From positions 124,001-188,000 of the forward strand of contig NZ_JPWF01000005.1 in assembly GCF_003326675.1 (NCBI RefSeq): DNA of 64,000 nt, read 5' to 3'. Positions 55,775-64,000 of this stretch are shown here, in pieces (the first letter of the stretch is position 1; each line of letters opens with the position of its first letter). The translations under genes were made by a program, and so were the position numbers. This stretch comes from Thalassospira profundimaris. Lineage in GTDB: Bacteria; Pseudomonadota; Alphaproteobacteria; Rhodospirillales; Thalassospiraceae. The notes below the pieces were generated by a model. It did no database searches. It was given only the letters and a program-made list of their open reading frames with translations, and was not told the origin of the DNA.

Positions 55775-57229
55775 TTGACTACCGATAAGACCACCAATAC
55801 CGCCACCGGTTCCGCTTCGGGATCGCAAGACGGATCTGTTCAGGACGTAAACCTTTCTGTTGTCGATCTTTATACCATCGGGATCGGACCATCGAGTTCG
55901 CATACGGTCGGTCCGATGCGGGCCGGATACCGGTTTTGTCTTGAACTTGAAGCTCGCAATCTTTTGCCCAAAGCCGGAAGCGTGGTTGTGGACCTTTATG
56001 GGTCGCTTGCGCTGACCGGAAAAGGCCACGCAACAGATACCGCTGTGATTATGGGGCTTTCGGGCCAGCGCCCGCGCAGTGTTAACCCCGATGATGTCGC
56101 GCCCACGGTTGCCGCCATTGATGCCAGTGCCGAGTTGCAGCTTTATGGCCAGTATCCGGTGGCCTTTAACCGTGACACCAACCTTGTTTTTCATTTTACC
56201 GAAACGCTGCCGCAGCATCCCAACGGGATGCGCATTACCGCCTTTGACCGTGACGGGGTTAAAATCCACGCACAGGAATATTTCTCGGTCGGGGGCGGGT
56301 TTATTGTTTCCGGTGATGATCGCGGGGCGGAATATTCCGGTGATAACATCACACTTCCCCATCCGTTTTCATCGGCCGATGAATTGATGGCGATCTGCAA
56401 GCGCGAAGGCCGTTCGATTGCCGAAATTATGATGGCCAATGAACAAAGCTGGCGCAGTGCGGATGAAACCTATGAATTCGTTGATCGTGTTCATCGTGCG
56501 ATGATGGATTGCATTGATCGCGGCTGCAAAACCGATGGCATCCTGCCCGGTGGATTGAATGTCAAACGGCGCGCATCCAAGCTTTATCACGAACTGATGG
56601 ACAAGCCCGAGGCGGGCCTTCGTGATCCACTGACCGTGATTGACTGGGTAAACCTTTATGCCCTTGCAGTGAACGAAGAAAATGCTGCGGGCGGGCGTGT
56701 GGTCACCGCACCAACCAACGGGGCGGCGGGCGTTATTCCGGCGGTTCTTCGCTATTACGAACGGTTCGGGGCCAATGCCAGCCAGGCCAAAATTCGCGAG
56801 TTCCTTTTGACCGCAGCAGCAATTGGATCGATCTATAAAAAGCGTGCTTCGATCTCGGCCGCCGAAGTTGGTTGTCAGGGCGAGGTTGGTGTTGCCTGTT
56901 CGATGGCGGCGGGCGCGCTTTGCGCGGTTCTGGGCGGGACGCCCGAACAGGTCGAAAATGCCGCCGAAATCGGGATGGAGCATAATCTTGGTCTGACCTG
57001 CGATCCGATTGGTGGTCTGGTACAGGTGCCCTGTATCGAACGTAACACTATGGGCGCGGTCAAGGCGATCAATGCTGCGCGTCTTGCCCTGCGCGGTGAC
57101 GGGCAGCACACCGTGTCGCTGGATCGTGTGATCGAAACCATGCGCCAGACGGGACTCGACATGCAAAGCAAGTACAAGGAAACCAGTCAGGGTGGCCTTG
57201 CGGTCAATGTCAACGTGGTTGAATGTTGA
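55775..57229 (+). CDS. sdaA: L-serine ammonia-lyase, single-chain type
   Basis: 484 aa. Converts L-serine to pyruvate and ammonia with an [4Fe-4S] cluster. N-terminal domain has [17 protein letters not shown]; the C-terminal domain has [17 protein letters not shown] and the cluster Cys in [18 protein letters not shown] and [16 protein letters not shown] 55775 with GAAGGAGG about 5 nt upstream is the only well-placed start. Serine and glycine interconvert, which explains control by a glycine riboswitch. Confidence 0.93.
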   Translation: MTTDKTTNTATGSASGSQDGSVQDVNLSVVDLYTIGIGPSSSHTVGPMRAGYRFCLELEARNLLPKAGSVVVDLYGSLALTGKGHATDTAVIMGLSGQRPRSVNPDDVAPTVAAIDASAELQLYGQYPVAFNRDTNLVFHFTETLPQHPNGMRITAFDRDGVKIHAQEYFSVGGGFIVSGDDRGAEYSGDNITLPHPFSSADELMAICKREGRSIAEIMMANEQSWRSADETYEFVDRVHRAMMDCIDRGCKTDGILPGGLNVKRRASKLYHELMDKPEAGLRDPLTVIDWVNLYALAVNEENAAGGRVVTAPTNGAAGVIPAVLRYYERFGANASQAKIREFLLTAAAIGSIYKKRASISAAEVGCQGEVGVACSMAAGALCAVLGGTPEQVENAAEIGMEHNLGLTCDPIGGLVQVPCIERNTMGAVKAINAARLALRGDGQHTVSLDRVIETMRQTGLDMQSKYKETSQGGLAVNVNVVEC

Positions 57230-57391
57230 CCCGGGTTTGAGGTTAGTTCCCTGAAATCAAGGGGTTCGACCAATTTCGTATCTTGCCGTTGGTGGGGGAA
57301 TGCTTGTTTCCTGTCCCTGTTGGCCGGTGATCTGTTATGATCAGGGCGAGCAAACAAGGGGCAAAGACCCCACCAAAGGTTGGACATAGAG

Positions 57392-57931
57392 ATGAACAAA
57401 AAGCTGTTCCGCATATATATCGCGGTCAGTCTGGATGGTTTCATTGCACGCACAAATGGCGCGGTTGACTGGCTGGATGAATATGATCCCGCCGAGTTTG
57501 GCTTTGATGACTTTCTGGACTCTGTGGGCACCTTGATCATTGGCAGAAATACCTTTGATCAGGTCATGGCATTTGGCGACTGGCCCTATGAGGCCCGCCG
57601 GACCATCGTTTTGACATCCCGCGACCTTCCCGAAGATCGCCCGGAAAATACCGAGGCCTATGGTGGCAGTATTATCGAACTGGTTGACCAGTTACGCGAC
57701 AGCCGCAATGGCGATGGTGATATCTGGGTTGTCGGTGGCGGAAGTGTGGTGACACAGTTTCTGTTTGGCGGTTTTGCCGATCAGCTTGATATCTTTACCG
57801 TCCCCGAAGTTCTGGGTGATGGCATATCGCTGTTCGGGCGGGACGCCAGCGGCATCAAGCCACGGCTTCTGGCATCAGAACGCTATAATTCCGGCGTGGT
57901 GCGCAGCCAGTACGGATTGCATGATATCTGA
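57392..57931 (+). CDS. RibD C-terminal/dihydrofolate-reductase-like protein
   Basis: 179 aa. IYIAVSLDGFIARTNGAVDWLDEYD is the family start, followed by LIIGRNTFDQVMAFGDWPYEARRTIVLTSR and DIWVVGGGSVVTQFL. This DHFR-fold group (YyaP/YwjB type) includes reductases of unknown substrate. ATG 57392 used; a TTG at 57380 is in frame. Followed by a strong terminator. Confidence 0.85.
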   Translation: MNKKLFRIYIAVSLDGFIARTNGAVDWLDEYDPAEFGFDDFLDSVGTLIIGRNTFDQVMAFGDWPYEARRTIVLTSRDLPEDRPENTEAYGGSIIELVDQLRDSRNGDGDIWVVGGGSVVTQFLFGGFADQLDIFTVPEVLGDGISLFGRDASGIKPRLLASERYNSGVVRSQYGLHDI

Positions 57932-57942
57932 ACCGGAAAATG

Positions 57943-57973
57943 AAAACGCGCTGACATTGGTCAGCGCGTTTTT
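57943..57973. terminator. Bidirectional terminator
   Basis: AAAACGCGCTGAC (57943-57955) and GTCAGCGCGTTTT (57960-57972), perfect 13-bp stem with a 4-nt loop and T runs on both strands, between convergent genes. Confidence 0.93.
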
Positions 57974-58000
57974 GACTTCTGGCCGGGCACAGGCAGGCGA

Positions 58001-58780
58001 TTAAATCTCGCCCAGAGCATCCAGGGATTCCGGCAGGATTTGACCGCCATCGACAACGATGGATTGTCCGGTGATATAGGCGGCTTCGTCGGATGCGAAG
58101 AACAGGGCGGCATTGGCGATATCTTCGACGCTGCCCAGTCGTTTGAGCGGGATCGAATTGGCCATCGAGTCCAGATATTCTTGCCCCAGACCGGCAAGGC
58201 CTTCGGTCATGATGTTGCCCGGCATCACGGCGTTGATCGTCGTGTTGTAGCGCGACAGTTCCATTGCCGCAGTTCGGATAAAGCCAAGCTGACCGGCCTT
58301 TGACGCACCGTAATGTGACCAGCCGGGATAGCCTGTAACCGGACCTGTGATCGATGATGTGATCACAACCCGGCCTTTGCCTGCCTTTGCGAAATAGGGA
58401 ATGCAGGCCTTCACGCACAGGAAGCTGCTTTTAAGGTTGGTGGCCATGACCTGATCCCAGTCATCTGCTTCCATCTCGATCATTTTGACCTGCGGGAAGA
58501 TACCCGCATTGGCGCACAGGATATCAATCCCGCCAAAGGTCTTTGCGGTATATTCCGCCATGCCAAGAACCTGATCCCAATCCGATACATCGCACAGAAC
58601 CATGTCGGCGGTGCCGCCTGCGGCCTTGATTTCCTCGACCGTGATTGCCGCATCCTGTTCGGTGCGGGCCGCAACCATGACTTTGGCCCCCTTGCTGGCA
58701 AAGACACTTGCGATGCCTTTGCCAATGCCCTTTGAGCCGCCGGTGACGATGACGCTTTTGCCGGAAATCGAAGTCAGCAT
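58001..58780 (-). CDS. SDR family oxidoreductase
   Basis: 259 aa classical SDR: VTGGSKGIGKGIA, CANAG, ITSSITGPVTGYPGWSHYGASKAGQLGF with Ser, Tyr and Lys, and YITGQSIVVDGGQILPES. Starts MLTSISGKSV (58780) with AAAGGATC upstream. It is divergent from the kinase/PLP-enzyme operon and shares its promoter region, so it may take part in the same pathway as a dehydrogenase of an aldehyde or alcohol intermediate. Substrate unknown. Confidence 0.85.
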   Translation of the reverse strand: MLTSISGKSVIVTGGSKGIGKGIASVFASKGAKVMVAARTEQDAAITVEEIKAAGGTADMVLCDVSDWDQVLGMAEYTAKTFGGIDILCANAGIFPQVKMIEMEADDWDQVMATNLKSSFLCVKACIPYFAKAGKGRVVITSSITGPVTGYPGWSHYGASKAGQLGFIRTAAMELSRYNTTINAVMPGNIMTEGLAGLGQEYLDSMANSIPLKRLGSVEDIANAALFFASDEAAYITGQSIVVDGGQILPESLDALGEI

Positions 58781-59087
58781 GGTTGATCCTTTCGTGAAGT
58801 CGTTCATGACCGTCAGGGTTCAACAGGTCATCAAATGGGCACGGCATCCTGGTGGGATGGTGCAGCGCAATGCGTTTCATGATGATTGGCTTGATTTTTC
58901 CGTGATGCAACAAAAAATGTTGCAAGTTACACATTTTAAAGCGCAGTATTCACCAAGGGATGCATAGGGCGTCGAGGACGGGCGGTTATCGCAAGTCTGG
59001 GTCAGAGCCAGTTGATCGCTGTGCGGGTGGCCCGGTGCGCGCTGATGTCGGTGCGGGTTGTCTGGTTCGTAAGGAAGGAGATCAGTC
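58781..59087. other. Divergent promoter region of SDR and kinase operon
   Basis: 307 bp with no gene. It holds the repeat at 58906-58924 and AAGGAAGGAG before the kinase start. It should carry both promoters. Confidence 0.5.
58906..58924. repeat. 7-bp inverted repeat, operator candidate
   Basis: TGCAACA (58906-58912) and TGTTGCA (58918-58924) with a 5-nt A spacer, perfect. Placed in the divergent region between SDR and the kinase gene, so a regulator binding here could control both directions. Confidence 0.5.
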
Positions 59088-60086
59088 TTGGGCGGAATTT
59101 ATGATGACGAACTGATTGGTCGCCTGCGGGCCGGTGCTGTTTCGGTGTTGCCCGGTTGGGGAATTGGGTCGGATGCCGAAGTGTCGCTTTTGACCGTGTC
59201 GGAAAATGCGACCTTTGTAGCGACGGACCCGGAAAATGGCGCGAAACTGATTTTGCGGGTTCATCGTCCGGGCTATCACACCCGTTCGGAAATTGAATCC
59301 GAGCTTGCCTGGATCAATGCCCTTCGCGCGGCTGATGTGGTCGCCACACCCAAACCGCGCCTGCGCACCGACGGATCACTGGTCGCCGAATTCGATCATG
59401 ATGGTGTCAGTCGTCATGTGGTTGCGTTTGATTTCATGACCGGGGATGAACCAGCGGCCGGGGATGGTTTGGTTGACGGATTTTTCAAGCTGGGCGTGAT
59501 CAGTGCGCGTCTTCATCATCATGCAAAACAATGGTCGCGCTCGGTCAGTTTTGTGCGCAAAAGCTGGACCTTTGATACGACCCTTGGCGCGACGCCCCAT
59601 TGGGGGAATTGGCGCGCTGCACGGGGGCTGGGTGAAGATGGACTGGCTTTGCTTGAAAAGGTTTGCCGCCATCTGAACCAAAAGCTTCTGGTATTCGGGA
59701 TGGGACGCGAGAAATTTGGATTGATCCATGCGGATTTGCGTTTGGCGAACCTTCTGGTCGACGCGGATCGACTGGGAGTGATTGATTTTGATGATTGTGG
59801 CTTTGGCTGGTTTGGTTATGACTTTGCCGCCGCCATCAGTTTCATCGAGCTTGATCCGATTGTACAGGCCCTGAAAGAAGCGTGGGTCGAGGGGTATCGC
59901 ACCATTGCCCCGTTTTCGAGTACTGATTACCAGATGCTTGAAAGCTTTGTGATGTTGCGGCGGTTGTTGCTGACAGCCTGGATCGCAAGCCACCCGGAAA
60001 CCCCAACCGCGCAGGAAATGGGCCCCGGTTTTACTGCCGGAACCATTGCCATGGCCCAAACATACCTGTCGGCGGAGGGCGCGTGA
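59088..60086 (+). CDS. APH-fold phosphotransferase, probable amino-alcohol kinase
   Basis: 332 aa. Kinase-like fold: catalytic loop GLIHADLRLANLLV (His-x-Asp-x4-Asn) and metal site VIDFDDCGFGWFGYDFA (Asp-Phe-Asp). AAGGAAGGAG precedes TTG 59088; no ATG fits. The next gene, a class III PLP enzyme, starts on its stop codon. In animals and bacteria this pairing is known for hydroxylysine or ethanolamine: a kinase of this fold phosphorylates the hydroxyl group, then the PLP enzyme eliminates phosphate. That is my inference for this locus. Confidence 0.75.
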   Translation: MGGIYDDELIGRLRAGAVSVLPGWGIGSDAEVSLLTVSENATFVATDPENGAKLILRVHRPGYHTRSEIESELAWINALRAADVVATPKPRLRTDGSLVAEFDHDGVSRHVVAFDFMTGDEPAAGDGLVDGFFKLGVISARLHHHAKQWSRSVSFVRKSWTFDTTLGATPHWGNWRAARGLGEDGLALLEKVCRHLNQKLLVFGMGREKFGLIHADLRLANLLVDADRLGVIDFDDCGFGWFGYDFAAAISFIELDPIVQALKEAWVEGYRTIAPFSSTDYQMLESFVMLRRLLLTAWIASHPETPTAQEMGPGFTAGTIAMAQTYLSAEGA

Positions 60087-61420
60087 TGAGCGACGTTCGC
60101 CCCATCCTTGATATGAATGCTTTTGACGGAAAGTCTTCTGCGCCGGGGGGCCATGCACAGAGTGATCTTTTGGATCGGCGTTTGCGCAATATCGGGGCGG
60201 CATCGGTGCTGTTTTATCGCGATCCGATTGAAATGGTATCTGCATCGGGCTGCTGGATGACCGCGGCTGATGGCACCAGCTATCTTGATTTCTATAACAA
60301 TGTGCCATCGGTCGGGCATTGTCATCCACGCGTGGTTGGCGCAATGGCAGAACAGGCCGCGCGTCTAAATATCAACAGCCGGTATTTGCACCAGACGGTG
60401 GAAACATACCTTGATCGGCTTAAGGCGACTTTTCCCGATCATCTGGAAAATATTGTCCTGACCTGCAGTGGTAGCGAGGCCAATGATCTTGCGATCCGAA
60501 TTGCACAACGTGCAACCGGGGCCCGCGGCATCATCGTGACCGAAAGTGCGTATCACGGGAATACCAGTGCGGTGACGGAAATATCACCATCGGCAATCAA
60601 GCGCGGTGGACTGCCAGACCATGTTGTTGCCGTTCCGCCGCCCAGTAAGCAGGCCTATGGCGACAATGTTGCCGCCGGATTTGCCGATGCGGTTTATTTG
60701 GCAATCACAACCCTGCAAGATCGGGGCTATGGGGTGGCGGCCCTGATTGTTGACAGCATCTTTTCAAGTGACGGGGTCTTTTCCAATCCAAAGGGCTTTT
60801 TGCGTCTGGCAGTGGCCGTGATGCAACGTGCAGGTGGATTGTTTATTGCCGATGAAGTCCAACCGGGCTTTGCGCGCACCGGCGATGCCTTTTGGGGATT
60901 TTCCCGTCACGATGTGGCGCCCGATATTGTCAGTATGGGCAAGCCGATGGGCAATGGTTTCCCGATGGCGGGCATTGCCGTACGACCGGAGTTGCTGGCC
61001 GCATTTTGTGAAGATGTTGGCTATTTCAATACCTTTGCTGCCAGTCCGGTGGCAGCAGCCACGGGGCTTGCGGTTCTTGATGTTATCCGCGACGAGGATT
61101 TGCAAAACAATGCGGCAGTTTGCGGGGCATATCTGCGCGAAGGGTTGCAGCATCTTGCCGAGATGGATGCCCGGATCACTGACATCCGCGGTGCGGGATT
61201 GTTCATGGGGGTTGATCTGTCTGCCAATGGCGATCCGTCGGAACCCGGCGGGCAGCTTGTCGGGGATGTGATCAATGCAATGCGTCGGCATCGCGTATTG
61301 ATCGGGGCGGCGGGGAAATATGGCCAGACCCTTAAAATCCGTCCGCCATTATGCCTTACCCGGTCCGAGGTTGATTTCTTCATCGAAGCACTGGGTAAAT
61401 CACTGCGCACCTGTGGCTAG
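60086..61420 (+). CDS. Class III aminotransferase-fold PLP enzyme, probable phospho-lyase
   Basis: 444 aa. PLP fold: GSEANDLAIRIA, IADEVQPGFARTGDAFWGF with the PLP Asp, and the Schiff-base Lys in VSMGKPMGNGFPMAG, then YFNTFAASPVAAATGLAVL. MGKPMGNG and the phosphate-near residues resemble the ethanolamine-phosphate and phosphohydroxylysine phospho-lyases more than ordinary omega-aminotransferases. The ATG shares one base with the kinase stop (TGATG), with GGAGG upstream, so both products are made together. A true aminotransferase remains possible. Confidence 0.75.
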   Translation: MSDVRPILDMNAFDGKSSAPGGHAQSDLLDRRLRNIGAASVLFYRDPIEMVSASGCWMTAADGTSYLDFYNNVPSVGHCHPRVVGAMAEQAARLNINSRYLHQTVETYLDRLKATFPDHLENIVLTCSGSEANDLAIRIAQRATGARGIIVTESAYHGNTSAVTEISPSAIKRGGLPDHVVAVPPPSKQAYGDNVAAGFADAVYLAITTLQDRGYGVAALIVDSIFSSDGVFSNPKGFLRLAVAVMQRAGGLFIADEVQPGFARTGDAFWGFSRHDVAPDIVSMGKPMGNGFPMAGIAVRPELLAAFCEDVGYFNTFAASPVAAATGLAVLDVIRDEDLQNNAAVCGAYLREGLQHLAEMDARITDIRGAGLFMGVDLSANGDPSEPGGQLVGDVINAMRRHRVLIGAAGKYGQTLKIRPPLCLTRSEVDFFIEALGKSLRTCG

Positions 61421-61431
61421 TGCAAGTCAAA

Positions 61432-62196
61432 CTACCCGGATGTGATGACGCAGCCTGCTTTGCGGACGGTGTCGCCAAGCGCCCCCAGCGGGGTTTGATC
61501 ACTGACCAGAACATCGACATTTTCCCATTCACAATACCGCGCCGGGAAGGCCTGATTGAATTTGGTGTGGTCGGCGACAATCATGCTGCGCGTTGCGCGT
61601 TCCATCATAACGGCATAAACGTCCGATGCCTCGATCAGGGCGTCACTTGCGCCGTCACCATCAAGGCCGCTTGCCCCAAGAATTGCCCATTCCACCCGAT
61701 AGTTTTCAAGAAACCGGATGGTTTGTGCGCCATGCATGGACCCTTCCTGCGCATGATAAAGGCCCGGTGCCATGATCACCTGAATGGTCGGGTTTATGGC
61801 AAGAACCGTTGCCACGCCAAAGGAATGGGTGATCACGGTCAGATCGTTCATGGTAACCGCCAGACGTTTGGCGACATGAACCGTGGTCGCCCCCGAACCG
61901 ATCATGATGTGGCGCGATCCGGCCAGTACCGGCATGGCAAGGCGTGCGATCTGTTCGCGTTCGGCAATATGCAGTTTGTGGCGTTCATTCAGGCCCGGTT
62001 CGCTTGATTGCCGACGAACAGCACCGCCATAGGTCCGGTTGATCAATCCCTGTTGCGTCAGTTCGTCAAAGTCGCGCCGGATGGTTTCGGTCGACACGGC
62101 AAGACGTTCGGCAAGATCAATGATCCGCAAGGACGGTTCAAGATCAAGCTCGCTTAGAATGCGTTGTTGTCGCAGGGATTTTTTGTTTGCTGCCAT
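61432..62196 (-). CDS. DeoR/GlpR-family transcriptional regulator
   Basis: 254 aa. N-terminal helix-turn-helix: QQRILSELDLEPSLRIIDLAERLAVSTETIRRDFDELTQQGLINRTYGGAV. C-terminal sugar-phosphate sensor domain: HIMIGSGATTVHVAKRL, EWAILGASGLDGDGASDALIEASDVYAVMMERATRSMIVADHTKF. It ends 12 bp beyond the PLP-enzyme stop on the opposite strand, so it may control that operon, sensing a phosphorylated compound. ATG 62196. Confidence 0.88.
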   Translation of the reverse strand: MAANKKSLRQQRILSELDLEPSLRIIDLAERLAVSTETIRRDFDELTQQGLINRTYGGAVRRQSSEPGLNERHKLHIAEREQIARLAMPVLAGSRHIMIGSGATTVHVAKRLAVTMNDLTVITHSFGVATVLAINPTIQVIMAPGLYHAQEGSMHGAQTIRFLENYRVEWAILGASGLDGDGASDALIEASDVYAVMMERATRSMIVADHTKFNQAFPARYCEWENVDVLVSDQTPLGALGDTVRKAGCVITSG

Positions 62197-62279
62197 GGCG
62201 TGATGATAGTGCTGATACCCTCGTTACGCCAGTGGCTTATGCGTTCCATGCGTTGTTATCACGGATGTGATTGCCGATA

Positions 62280-64000
62280 TTATTCGGGACGATCCAACCC
62301 GATTTTCCGGCGATGGGCGTGATAGGTTGGGGCAAGCTCGTCCGCACCGATCAAGTTGCCAGCCTCGTCCTTGTAAGTCAGGTGATGGTTGATCGCCTGA
62401 CCCTGCCACAGCTTTTCAATTTCGGCCCGTTTCGGTGTTTTGCGGAACGCTGCGATGAAGTCATTGATTGCGCATAACAGATTATAGGTTGCCGGGTCGG
62501 CGGCGACGGCCACGACATAGAAAAACGGATGGGGAAGGATCGGTTTGGGCAGAACTTCGAGCCTGCCGTGCCAGGGGTTTTGGGGTTGCTGGATGCCCAG
62601 TGAAATACGGGATGATCCCCGGCGAAGGCATCAATTGCACCACTGGCAATCGCGTCATGGACGCGCGAAATATCGCCATAGGCGATCATGTTTGAAAGTT
62701 TGGCGATGCCGCCGGGTTTGTTTTCATTGTCTGCCCATCGCAGTCCGACATCTTCAAGAACGGCAAGGGCGGCCGGGTCGTTGACGGTGCCCAGGACCTT
62801 TCCTCCAAGATCGGCGATGGTGTTGATTGCCGTATTTTCCGGACGCCGGATCAGCGAAAAGTTAAGGTAGGTGTAAGTATCGGAGAAGGCGACACCCTTA
62901 TAAAAATCGCTTGGCGGCAGGGCGCACCAAACAACATCAGCGGTTGGCTGCCCGGCCTTTTTGCCAGCAAACAACAACTCGGTCAGCAAGTCCCACGGAT
63001 GTTCGACAAACTCGCACGTCACCCCGATTGATTTCGCAAAGGCCTCGGCATAATCGATATCGATCCCGTGCAAGGGGCCATTTTTCTGAGGGCGGAAAGA
63101 TGCACCAACCAGTGCCGGGTCAATCGCGATCCTGATTTTGCCGCGTGACTTAATGTCTGCCAGCCGGTCATAGCCCGGGTCTTCGTGGATGTGATTGCTG
63201 CGCAGGAAATGGGAAAGCTTTCCTGCAACATTGGTGCTGTCACGGGTACATGTCGCAAGGCCGGTGATTTCGGTGGCGGCCCAGGCAACTTTGCTTCGGG
63301 TGCGTGCAGATGATTCCTTGCTGGCATCAAGGAGTTCGAAAACAACCTGATTGTGACCGCTGATATGTTCAAGGCGTCCGGCCATTGCGGCAAAGCGGTC
63401 CTTCAAACCGCCCAGTGCATCTTCGATCTCGCTGCCCAGACTGTCGAGATCCGTATCAATATTTGCCATGCTGTCGCGCAGTGACCGTGTGACGTCGGAC
63501 AAATCAATCAGATCAACAGCTTCGTTTGTGCGCTGCATCGTGCTTTGCGCCAGGTTGCCGACTTCCTTGGCGACCACGGCAAAGCCGCGCCCGTGGTCGC
63601 CGGCACGTGCTGCTTCGATGGCAGCATTCAAGGCAAGAAGCTTGATGCCCTTGCCGATATCTTCAATCGCACTCAGGACCTTGGCGGCTCCTTCGGCCTT
63701 GGTTTCAAGGTCTTGGCTGATTTTTTCGAGGTCACTGCGAATGGCTTCAGTTTTGGAAGAAACTGTTGTTCTTGTTGCGTCCTGAACGGCGTTGGCGGTG
63801 GTGGTGCTTTCGTCAATTTCACGACGTGTCTGATCAAGACCGGTACGCAGATTATGAGACCGGACATCAATTTCGCGCATCAGGCTGTCTTGGCTTTCGC
63901 CCGCCGTATTGGCGAATTTCAGGAGATGCTCGATATAATCAAGGCCCGACGAAATCCCGCGCATCAAAGCCGCGATTTCCGTGGCGTTCGTTTGTTCCGG
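62280..64000 (-). pseudogene. Chemoreceptor signalling domain fused to a periplasmic-binding-protein domain, frameshifted, cut by the window edge
   Basis: Minus strand, open to the right edge. About 210 residues of an MCP signalling hairpin ([43 protein letters not shown]) are followed by a family 3 solute-binding domain ([40 protein letters not shown]). After about 62590 the frame turns to nonsense, but the adjacent frame continues [21 protein letters not shown] and runs to a stop at 62280, completing the domain. A lost C in the CCCCAAAACCCC run (62574-62585) would explain it. Genuine mutation or sequencing error is open. No membrane helix is visible between the two domains. Confidence 0.75.

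Noticed and set aside
1..64000. tRNA, rRNA, CRISPR array, insertion sequence or prophage
   Set aside because: I looked for direct-repeat arrays, transposase-like motifs, cloverleaf tails and phage structural genes and saw none.

Overview
The window reads as chromosomal DNA of a free-living, respiring alphaproteobacterium. Rhodospirillales close to Thalassospira is my best guess from gene order and protein style, but it is an inference without a database search. Most of it is housekeeping genes of moderate to high GC, with tight operons, clear Shine-Dalgarno sequences and hairpin terminators between convergent genes. I see no rRNA, tRNA, CRISPR array, insertion sequence or prophage.

Layout. 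1-3 kb: a glycosyltransferase cut by the window edge, tag, then yggT-DUF167-folD. 3.0-5.0 kb: a visibly AT-richer two-gene AbiEi/AbiEii-like toxin-antitoxin candidate with an operator-like repeat upstream. 5-9 kb: an SLC13-type permease, a YcaQ-type DNA glycosylase and a short AT-rich patch with an acidic orphan ORF. 9-15.4 kb: a polyol/sugar ABC import operon with an SDR dehydrogenase and a SorC-type regulator. 15.5-24 kb: asd, cfa, an AhpD-like protein paired with an ECF41 sigma factor, and leuC-(62 aa ORF)-leuD-leuB. 24.5-31.3 kb: a methyltransferase, ffh-rpsP-rimM-trmD-rplS and panB-panC. 31.5-41.5 kb: the high-affinity cbb3 oxidase set ccoNOQP and ccoGHIS plus an FnrN-type regulator, interrupted by an opposite-strand ArsR/SRPBCC pair. 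41.9-48.8 kb: GNAT-like protein, dapF, pgk, squalene/phytoene synthase-like protein, outer-membrane-like protein, hydrolase and a second methyltransferase. 48.8-55.2 kb: the gpmI-envC-ctpA-deacetylase-rppH cluster. 55.4-57.2 kb: a tandem glycine riboswitch in front of L-serine dehydratase. 57.4-64 kb: a reductase, an SDR, an APH-type kinase with a class III PLP enzyme (probable phosphorylated amino-alcohol catabolism), a DeoR regulator, and a frameshifted chemoreceptor-like/solute-binding fusion running off the edge.

Points most worth following: the AbiE-like locus; the glycine riboswitch on sdaA; a perfect 42-bp palindrome at the arsR start; two apparent single-base frameshifts (SRPBCC gene and chemoreceptor/SBP fusion); the kinase/phospho-lyase pair; and the small ORF inside the leu operon. 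ccoQ (53 aa) was found by reading the minus strand between ccoP and ccoO. I found no convincing wholly new multi-gene system; the AbiE-like locus is the nearest candidate.
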